DNA of 64,000 nt from Ruegeria sp. A3M17 (lineage in GTDB: Bacteria > Pseudomonadota > Alphaproteobacteria > Rhodobacterales > Rhodobacteraceae), in the NCBI RefSeq assembly GCF_003318255.1, contig NZ_QOCF01000028.1, positions 62,001 to 126,000 on the forward strand, in the 5' to 3' direction. The notes under the pieces were generated by a model. It was not told the origin of the DNA and ran no database searches. It saw nothing but the letters and a program-made list of their open reading frames with translations. A program made the translations under genes and the position numbers. Below, one piece after another: positions 58,182-64,000 of the stretch (position 1 is its first letter; each line of letters begins with the position of its first letter).

Positions 58182-59087
58182 ATGGACCGACTGACCGAAA
58201 TGGAAGCCTTTGCCAATGTGGTGGACCAGGGTGGCTTCACCGATGCGGCCAAGAAAATGGGCATCTCCAAATCGGCCGTGTCAAAGCATGTTTCCAGCCT
58301 CGAGGCCCGTCTGGGCGCACGGCTGCTGAACCGCACGACCCGGCGTGTGTCACCGACCGAAATTGGCCTGGCATATTACGATCGCGCGCGGCGCGTTCTA
58401 AATGATGCGGGTGAAGCTGATGCGCTTGTGACTTCGATGCAATCCGCCCCCTCGGGTCTGCTTCGGATCAGCGTTGCGACGGATTTCGGCGTCAATCACC
58501 TGTCTCCGGTTCTGTCGGATTTTCTGGCGGCCTATCCTGATATCACTGTGAACATGGTGCTGAACAACCGCTACGTCGAGCTGATTTCCGAAGGGTTCGA
58601 TGTCGCCGTCCGGATTGGCGAGTTAGAAGACAGCACCCTGCGCGCACGCAAACTGACCGAAACCGTCAAGCGGATGGTCGCGGCACCCAGCTATGTCGAG
58701 AAATTCGGCAGGCCGCAGAAAATTGACGATCTGAACGAACACAAGCTGCTGCATTACTCGAGCCAGTCCTCTGGCAATGTCTGGAGGCTGACCGCGCCGT
58801 CGGGTGAAAAAAGACAGGTTCGCACCGCAGGCTGGCTGAGCGTGAACGATGGGCAATCCCTGTTGAACGCCGCCATCTCTGGTCTGGGGATAGCATATCT
58901 GCCCAGCTATCTGTACGCAGAAGCGCTGAAATCCGGTGCCGTTGTGGATGCGATGCCATCGCTGCCGGACGAGGTTCAGGGCGTCTACGCCGTTTACCCG
59001 CCCGGACGCTTTACACAGCCCAAGGTGCGGGCATTCATAGATTTTCTCGTCGATGCCTTTCACGAAAAAGGCCCGATGGACTGGTGA
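58182..59087 (+). CDS. LysR-family transcriptional regulator
   Basis: A 301-residue regulator with a winged helix (MEAFANVVDQGGFTDAAKKM, ISKSAVSKHVSSLEARLG) and effector domain (LRISVATDFGVNHLSPVLSD onward). It belongs to the common group with RTTRRVSPTEIGLAYYDRA that regulates many small oxidoreductases. The ATG at 58182 is preferred over 58176 because GGGGA is seven bases upstream. Its only divergent neighbour is DUF4399, so its target is not evident. Confidence 0.9.
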   Translation: MDRLTEMEAFANVVDQGGFTDAAKKMGISKSAVSKHVSSLEARLGARLLNRTTRRVSPTEIGLAYYDRARRVLNDAGEADALVTSMQSAPSGLLRISVATDFGVNHLSPVLSDFLAAYPDITVNMVLNNRYVELISEGFDVAVRIGELEDSTLRARKLTETVKRMVAAPSYVEKFGRPQKIDDLNEHKLLHYSSQSSGNVWRLTAPSGEKRQVRTAGWLSVNDGQSLLNAAISGLGIAYLPSYLYAEALKSGAVVDAMPSLPDEVQGVYAVYPPGRFTQPKVRAFIDFLVDAFHEKGPMDW

Positions 59088-59109
59088 ATTAACCTCGGTA
59101 AACTGTACG

Positions 59110-59138
59110 GCCCGCGCCAATTGCGTGGGCTTTTTTTT
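59110..59138 (+). terminator. intrinsic terminator of the LysR gene
   Basis: Stem GCCCGCG / CGTGGGC (one G-T pair) with a 7-base loop, followed by eight T. Confidence 0.85.
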
Positions 59139-59169
59139 GCAGATCATGAATTGATCGCCGCCGCAGGTG

Positions 59170-60072
59170 TCAGTTGACCAGCAAGACCGCCTCAACCCGG
59201 CGATTCAGGTCGCGGCCTTCCGGTGTGGCATTCGAGGTGAGCGGGGCCAGATAGCCGATCCCGCGCGCTTCGACCCGGTCTGCCGCGATCCCATGTGCCT
59301 GTATCAACCGGGCGCGCACGGCCTGTGCCCGGCCGGTACTGACCGAGATATTGGCATCCAGCGCACCAGTGTCATCCGTGTGGCCCACAAGTGCCAACCG
59401 GGTATTTGGTTTTTTGTTCAGAAACTCCGCAACCAATTTCAGCGACGCAAAAGGCCCCTCGCCCAACGTCATCTCTCCGGTGCGGAAATGAAGATCTTCC
59501 AGTATTGCGTGGCCGTTTTGTTCCAAACTGACCAATAGGTCGCTGGGCGACGTGACCGGCTCGTCGATCACAAGCGGCGGCGGAGCCTCTGCACCCACCG
59601 GTGTGACGCGGATCATCTGCACATACCCGTCAGGCGGATTGCGGCTGACCAACAGACTGACCACGTTGCCACCCCTAATGGCGGACAAAAAGCGATAGTC
59701 CTGAATGGCAACATACATGTCGGGTGTTGGCACGACTTCGGTGCCAAAACGAAAATCGAACCCGCCACACGTTTTGGCCTGACACTCAAGCAAGATCTCG
59801 TACCCTTGTGCGGCGATCTGATCCCGCAGCGGAGCCAGCAATTGCAGCGTGGTGCTAGAGCCCGATTGCAGCCGCCAGGTTAACCGCTCGACCTTGCCTT
59901 CTACCTCTCTTGCGGGCACCGCACCGTCAGCGAAAGGGCCGATTGGCAGCTCATAGCTGTCCAATTCGCTGGTCCGGTCGCTGACCAGCCGCGCGCCTGA
60001 AGGCAACGTCAGGTTCTGCGCAAGACCCTGACTGGCCATCAGTATCAGAAAAAGGGCTGCGGTTCGGATCAT
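59170..60072 (-). CDS. OmpA-family protein
   Basis: Exported protein of 300 residues: signal peptide (ALFLILMASQGLAQ), an N-terminal domain of unknown fold (25-185, with paired cysteines LLECQAKTCGGFDF) and a C-terminal OmpA/MotB peptidoglycan-binding domain (about 190-300; LALVGHTDDTGALDANISVS, GRAQAVRARLI, EGRDLNRRVEAVL). It likely tethers the outer membrane to the wall. The start overlaps the stop of the AhpD-like gene (ATGA); it is the last of four coupled genes. Confidence 0.9.
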   Translation of the reverse strand: MIRTAALFLILMASQGLAQNLTLPSGARLVSDRTSELDSYELPIGPFADGAVPAREVEGKVERLTWRLQSGSSTTLQLLAPLRDQIAAQGYEILLECQAKTCGGFDFRFGTEVVPTPDMYVAIQDYRFLSAIRGGNVVSLLVSRNPPDGYVQMIRVTPVGAEAPPPLVIDEPVTSPSDLLVSLEQNGHAILEDLHFRTGEMTLGEGPFASLKLVAEFLNKKPNTRLALVGHTDDTGALDANISVSTGRAQAVRARLIQAHGIAADRVEARGIGYLAPLTSNATPEGRDLNRRVEAVLLVN

Positions 60073-60650
60073 CGGGCCTGCGTATGGTACTCGTCGTTCG
60101 GGGCCATCGCTGTTGCGCTGGCCACCCGATTCGACATGTTGAAAAAGCCGGTCACATTGGCAATGTCCCAAATGTCCCGGTCGCTGAACCCAACATCGCG
60201 CAGATGTTGACGATCAGGTTCTTCGATCTCGGTACTTGCAGTCGTCATCTTGGCAGCAAAATCCAGCATGGCGCGTTGACGGTCGTCCAGAGGGGCCACG
60301 CGGTAGTTCATAACCAGCATCTCGCCCAATTGCGGATTGCCCGACAGTTGCCGAACAGCTGCACCATGGGCCACCAGACAGTAAAAGCACTTGTTGATCG
60401 CGGACACGACCACCGCAATCATTTCGCGTTCCAGCTTGGACAACCCACTATCGCCAAGCATCAGGTCGTTATAATTCGCCGTAAACGCGTTCAGCTTGTC
60501 GATGTCGAAGGCATAAGCCTTCAGAACATTGGGCACAAAGCCCAGCTTTTCGACACATATATCAAAGTACTTCTGCGTCTCAGGCGGCAGCGGGTCCACC
60601 ATCGGCAGGTCCAGCGCGGTAGGCAGGGTTTGGTCGGTCACAGCAGTCAC
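60069..60650 (-). CDS. AhpD-like/carboxymuconolactone decarboxylase family peroxidase-related protein
   Basis: A 193-residue helical protein. The active motif is NKCFYCLVAHGAAVRQL, the CxxC with downstream His of AhpD-like proteins, within the uncharacterised peroxidase-related group. DIWDIANVTGFFNMSNRVAS near the end also fits. It may act as a thiol peroxidase. It overlaps genes on both sides by four bases. Confidence 0.88.
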   Translation of the reverse strand: MTAVTDQTLPTALDLPMVDPLPPETQKYFDICVEKLGFVPNVLKAYAFDIDKLNAFTANYNDLMLGDSGLSKLEREMIAVVVSAINKCFYCLVAHGAAVRQLSGNPQLGEMLVMNYRVAPLDDRQRAMLDFAAKMTTASTEIEEPDRQHLRDVGFSDRDIWDIANVTGFFNMSNRVASATAMAPNDEYHTQAR

Positions 60651-61366
60651 TCTCCTTGGACAAGCTGACGGTAATGGTATTCTCCGGTGATCTCCATCCC
60701 GAGCGCATGGTAGAGACCATTTGCCCCGTCATTGGCCTTGGTGCAGATCACGCTCAGCGTCTTCGCGCCATTCTTCTGCGCCCAGATTGCAGCCGTGCGC
60801 ATGGCCCATTGACCCAGGCCCTGACGCCGGTGGACCGGGAGGATTTCCAACGCATGAACCATGGCGACGTCGTCGTAAGTGGCGACAAATCCGGTTCCTG
60901 CCGGGTGATCGGAATGGCGCAGGAATATCCCCGTTTTCGGCCCCTCGGCGCGGTCCATGATGGCCAGCCGTTCCGGTCCGATACCGCCTTGCGCCCAGAT
61001 CTCGTTCATGATCGCCAGCGGGCTCCAAATCGTAAAGGCCGTGACCCGAGGAATCGGTATATCAGTCAGGTGGCTCACCGGGCATTGGTAGATGTTGACT
61101 GGGTCAAGAATGTCATAGCCCCGATCCGCAAGCTGCTGATCCAGCCCTTCGTCGCCCGGTCGCAGGCAGAATATGGGCCGCTGCCCCATCGCGCGCATCG
61201 CCCCTTCAGCGGCTATAATATCCGCGTCGGTCGCCGATGCCAGAGCGCTGGCCGCGGAAACGCGCGAGCCACCACCCAACCCCTGCCGAAGGCGAAAAGG
61301 GCCAATTGTCTCGAACCGAGCCGCCGGCCATGTGCCGTCGACAACGTCGGCCCAGTTCGGGCTCAA
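60647..61366 (-). CDS. GNAT-family N-acetyltransferase
   Basis: A 239-residue protein with the GNAT acetyl-CoA site HRRQGLGQWAMRTAAIWAQK after the strand VAMVHALEILPV, and the C-terminal GANGLYHALGMEITGEYHYR. The N-terminal half is a degenerate GNAT-like repeat. The acceptor is unknown. It is the second of four overlapping genes. Confidence 0.88.
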   Translation of the reverse strand: MSPNWADVVDGTWPAARFETIGPFRLRQGLGGGSRVSAASALASATDADIIAAEGAMRAMGQRPIFCLRPGDEGLDQQLADRGYDILDPVNIYQCPVSHLTDIPIPRVTAFTIWSPLAIMNEIWAQGGIGPERLAIMDRAEGPKTGIFLRHSDHPAGTGFVATYDDVAMVHALEILPVHRRQGLGQWAMRTAAIWAQKNGAKTLSVICTKANDGANGLYHALGMEITGEYHYRQLVQGE

Positions 61367-62085
61367 AGCGCCAGCTCTTTCGCCAAACGGGTCGTGGCCG
61401 CATCGACCTGTGACCCGTTCGTGCCCCGAACCACCACGTTAGAGCCGAATACACCATTTACCTGAAACGGATAGCTGCCGATGGCGAGATCAGGGTAGTC
61501 CTCAGCCAAAGCCGACAGGGTCGAGGCGATATCACCTTCACCCCGATTGATCCTCAGCGTCTGTGACAACAGGGGATCGCCGCCGATCAGCTTAGGCAAA
61601 ACACTGGCGACCATAGCCTGAAAGATCGTGGGGATTCCCGCCATGACGTGCACGTTGCCAAGGGTGAAGCCCGGCGCAGTTGAGACCGGATTGTCGATCA
61701 ATGTCGCACCTTCCGGAATACGTGCCATACGCAGGCGCGCGGCGTTCAGTTCCAGCCCAGAATTTTCATAATGCCGCTCCAACAGCGCTCGGGCGTCGGA
61801 GCGCACGTCGATCGACGCACCAAAGGCCTGGGCGATACAATCAGCAGTGATGTCGTCATGTGTTGGACCTATTCCGCCGCTAGTGAACACATGCTCAAAG
61901 CGGTCCGACAGGGCGCGCACGGCCTCTTCGATGTCAGTGGCGTCATCGCTGACCATCCGGACCTCTATTAGGTCAATGCCCTGCTTGGTCAGTTCCTGAG
62001 CAAGGTAATGCATGTTCGCATCCCGGGTGCGTCCCGACAGGATTTCATCCCCGATCACAAGCATTGCTGCGGTTGGGTTCGGCAT
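61363..62085 (-). CDS. molybdopterin-binding-domain protein (CinA N-terminal type)
   Basis: A 240-residue protein with the MoaB/MogA-like fold: AAMLVIGDEILSGRTRDANM, HVFTSGGIGPTHDDITAD and GFTLGNVHVMAGIPTIFQAM. It lacks the C-terminal amidase domain of full CinA. This short form may be the COG1058 ADP-ribose pyrophosphatase type rather than a molybdenum cofactor enzyme. The start at 62085 gives MPNPTAAML. It heads the operon with GNAT, AhpD-like and OmpA-like genes, all joined by ATGA overlaps. Confidence 0.88.
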   Translation of the reverse strand: MPNPTAAMLVIGDEILSGRTRDANMHYLAQELTKQGIDLIEVRMVSDDATDIEEAVRALSDRFEHVFTSGGIGPTHDDITADCIAQAFGASIDVRSDARALLERHYENSGLELNAARLRMARIPEGATLIDNPVSTAPGFTLGNVHVMAGIPTIFQAMVASVLPKLIGGDPLLSQTLRINRGEGDIASTLSALAEDYPDLAIGSYPFQVNGVFGSNVVVRGTNGSQVDAATTRLAKELAL

Positions 62086-62155
62086 GACCTGTCCTTTCCT
62101 GATATGGCACAGGCCGCAAGATATCGTTCCTGCTGAACCTCGCAAGGCCCGTTTG

Positions 62156-62719
62156 TCATTCTCGCAACGCTTGGGCAGGCAAATCGGCAGTGACGCGTTG
62201 GAACAGGTCCATATCGTTCATCGACCGCGCCAGGATCATCGCCCCTTCCAGGCGGGCAATCGTTTCCCCTGCTCGGGCTTCGGGATTTGCGGCACCAGCA
62301 GCCCGGAATACCGTTTCCAGCCATACGAGGTTGCGCTCGAAAAACTCGCGAGTCCGTCTGGCGACCGGGTCCGGCAACCTTGCGATTTCAGCACCGAACA
62401 TACCGCATAGGCACATCAGATCCTGTTCAATCAGCGCTTGTCGATATGCCGCCACGTATTGTTCAAGAGATTCCATAGGCGTGGCTTCGTCCAACCGCCC
62501 CAACGCCCCTAGGAACCGATCAGTGTACCGGGTAACCAGCGCCTCGCCCAAGGCTTCCTTGGTGGGAAAATGGTAGTGAATGCTGGCAGATTTGATTCCG
62601 ATTTCAGCTGCGATGTCGCGAAAGCTGAAAGCATAATACCCGCCTTGTCGCGCCATATGCTCGGCCACATCTAAAATACGGCTGGCAGTTTCTGACAGGG
62701 GTTTTTCCGTTTTGGGCAT
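62156..62719 (-). CDS. TetR-family repressor
   Basis: A 187-residue regulator: N-terminal HTH with ILDVAEHMARQGGYYAFSFR and AEIGIKSASIHYHFPTKEAL, then a helical ligand domain with C-terminal TetR_C pattern. The start could be 62719 or 62725; neither has a good ribosome site. It is divergent from an SDR gene, and the 99 bp between them contain two nearly equal operator copies, so it probably represses both genes. Confidence 0.9.
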   Translation of the reverse strand: MPKTEKPLSETASRILDVAEHMARQGGYYAFSFRDIAAEIGIKSASIHYHFPTKEALGEALVTRYTDRFLGALGRLDEATPMESLEQYVAAYRQALIEQDLMCLCGMFGAEIARLPDPVARRTREFFERNLVWLETVFRAAGAANPEARAGETIARLEGAMILARSMNDMDLFQRVTADLPAQALRE

Positions 62720-62740
62720 CTGCATATCAATCTAAAAATT

Positions 62741-62809
62741 ACCTACCACTAGATAGGGGGTTGTATTTCAAAATTCAAACTCAATATATCTACCTATCAG
62801 TAGATAGGG
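62741..62809. promoter_or_regulatory. two matching operators between TetR and SDR genes
   Basis: ACCTACCACTAGATAGGG (62741-62758) and ACCTATCAGTAGATAGGG (62792-62809) agree at 16 of 18 positions, in direct orientation 51 bp apart. Each has internal dyad symmetry of the ACCTA/TAGGT kind usual for TetR sites. One is near each gene's start. Confidence 0.8.
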
Positions 62810-62818
62810 AATCTGATC

Positions 62819-63574
62819 ATGACACAGACAACAACACTTATTGTCGGCGGATCCAGCGGAATGGGTCTGGCCACAGCGCGCCAAATCATAGCAAGCGGCG
62901 GGCACGTGACCCTTGTCGGGTCATCCGCTGGCAAGTTGGACGCGGCGAAAGCGGAACTTGGCGACAACGCGGACACATACCGCGCGAACCTGCGCGACGC
63001 GGCAGACGTCGAAAGGCTGATCAACCAGATCAAATCGAACACGCGTCACATTCAGGGATTGGTGAATGCAGCCGGTACATTTGCGCCAAAACCGTTCCTG
63101 GAACACACTGCCGAAGACTATGACAGCTATCTGGATCTGAACCGCGCGACCTTTTTTATCACACAGGCCGTGGCCGAAAACATGAAAGCCAACGGAGGCG
63201 GCAATATCGTTAACATAGGCTCTATGTGGGCAAAACAGGCAGTTCGCGCCACACCGTCCTCGGCCTATTCGATGGCCAAAGCCGGACTTCATTCCCTGAC
63301 GCAGCATCTGGCAATGGAGCTGGCGGAACATAAAATCCGGGTGAATGCGGTTTCTCCAGCGGTGGTGGTGACCCCCATCTATGGAGCCTTCATCGCACCG
63401 GATCAAATCGAGGCGACCTTGACTGATGCCTTTGACGCTTTTCACCCGATCGGCCGCGTCGGCCGCCCTGAGGATGTGGCGCATACCGTCACCCATCTTC
63501 TGTCCGATGATGCGGGTTGGGTCACCGGGGCAGTCTGGGATGTGGATGGTGGCGTGATGGCGGGCCTCGTCTGA
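62819..63574 (+). CDS. SDR-family oxidoreductase
   Basis: Classical short-chain dehydrogenase of 251 residues with the nucleotide motif VGGSSGMGLATA, the NAAG-like VNAAGTFAP, catalytic Ser in NIGSMWAKQ and YSMAK (YxxxK), and the C-terminal DVDGGVMAGLV. NADP or NAD use is not clear. Divergent from its probable TetR repressor, it may respond to and remove a xenobiotic aldehyde, ketone or quinone. AGGGA precedes the ATG. Confidence 0.9.
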   Translation: MTQTTTLIVGGSSGMGLATARQIIASGGHVTLVGSSAGKLDAAKAELGDNADTYRANLRDAADVERLINQIKSNTRHIQGLVNAAGTFAPKPFLEHTAEDYDSYLDLNRATFFITQAVAENMKANGGGNIVNIGSMWAKQAVRATPSSAYSMAKAGLHSLTQHLAMELAEHKIRVNAVSPAVVVTPIYGAFIAPDQIEATLTDAFDAFHPIGRVGRPEDVAHTVTHLLSDDAGWVTGAVWDVDGGVMAGLV

Positions 63575-63613
63575 CACTTCCCATACGGGCGGGCGCGCGT
63601 TAAGCCGGGTAGC

Positions 63614-64000
63614 ATGAAGTTTGCCACCCCATTGATCCCCGCCCGCCTGATCCGCCGCTACAAACGCTTTCTGGCCGATTGTCAGTTGGAGGACGGGCGC
63701 GAAGTAACCGCCCATTGCGCCAATCCGGGGTCAATGATGGGCCTGGCGGAACCCAGCGAGAAGATCTGGCTGGAGCCTAACGACGACCCGAAGAAAAAAC
63801 TGAGATACGGCTGGCGACTGGTCGATCATGAGAACGGGCATTTTACCGGTGTTGACACCTCGGTGCCCAACAAAGCCCTGCGCGCGTCCCTTGAGGCCGG
63901 CGAAATCTCCGAACTGGCGGCTTATGAAACCGTAAAGCCCGAGGTGAAATACGGCCAGAACAGCCGCATAGATTTCCTGCTGACCCAACCGGGCCTGCCG
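63614..64000 (+). CDS. sfsA: SfsA sugar fermentation stimulation protein homologue, 5' part
   Basis: First 129 codons of an SfsA-family protein: FATPLIPARLIRRYKRFLAD, VTAHCANPGSMMGL and GVDTSVPNKALRASL are diagnostic, with VKYGQNSRIDFLL at the edge. Full members have about 235 residues and a possible nucleic-acid-binding/nuclease-like fold; the physiological role is not settled. The gene runs off the right end of the window. Confidence 0.93.
   Translation, partial: MKFATPLIPARLIRRYKRFLADCQLEDGREVTAHCANPGSMMGLAEPSEKIWLEPNDDPKKKLRYGWRLVDHENGHFTGVDTSVPNKALRASLEAGEISELAAYETVKPEVKYGQNSRIDFLLTQPGLP

Overview
The window looks like a chromosomal segment of a marine alphaproteobacterium of the family Rhodobacteraceae (Roseobacter group). 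The evidence is a GC-rich sequence with strong C/G third positions, roseobacter-type gene neighbourhoods (deoC next to a two-domain ALDH16, stand-alone Hint_2 proteins, DUF3035 lipoprotein next to M16 peptidases, MttB/DMGDH-like clusters) and best recognition of almost every protein to that group. I cannot name a species. About 60 protein genes cover nearly the whole window. I saw no rRNA, tRNA, CRISPR array, insertion sequence, prophage or origin, and no gene-free stretch above about 300 bases.

Layout. 1-2441: a Mn/Zn-type ABC importer (permease cut by the window edge) with two Fur/Mur-like palindromes upstream. 2556-7556: deoC, ALDH16 and an SDR, then a membrane protein with a degenerate cyclic-nucleotide fold. 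7563-16023 (minus strand): paired M16 peptidases, DUF3035 lipoprotein, lspA, purH, heparinase-like protein, rsmB. 16113-20601: SDHAF4-like protein, then a LysR regulator divergent from tmpA-tmpB-(AllA-like), a phosphonate-degradation operon, then a Tat-signal protein that resembles an alanyl-tRNA synthetase core. 20608-25646: dapB, rbfA, a phosphodiester-glycosidase-like protein, truB, DUF1643, an RTX protein and rpsO.

25871-38117 is an accessory block lying between rpsO and pnp, which are neighbours in many bacteria. It holds a VOC protein, a LysR regulator, an operon of an MttB-family methyltransferase, two DMGDH-like flavoproteins and a class III aminotransferase, a BCCT transporter and an ArsR/SRPBCC/DUF1761 operon. 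Read together, the operon has three demethylating enzymes followed by a transaminase, which fits stepwise removal of three N-methyl groups from a quaternary amino acid and then of its amino group. With tmpAB 9 kb away, which should make glycine betaine from a trimethylated phosphonate, the window is rich in quaternary-amine metabolism.

38349-48000: pnp, a Hint protein behind a perfect palindrome, DUF1326, a PepSY-like small protein, a membrane-anchored LuxR-type regulator, an outer-membrane barrel, a GT25 glycosyltransferase, 1-Cys peroxiredoxin, an aldehyde dehydrogenase and a glyoxalase-superfamily protein. 48155-64000: a CDF transporter, an Ada-like repair protein divergent from nth, a PfkB kinase, a radical SAM/DUF547 pair, rppH, fadH, a ribbon-helix-helix/unknown pair behind GTAC repeats, DUF4399, a LysR regulator, a tightly overlapping four-gene operon (MPT-binding, GNAT, AhpD-like, OmpA-like), a TetR/SDR pair with two matching operators, and the start of sfsA.
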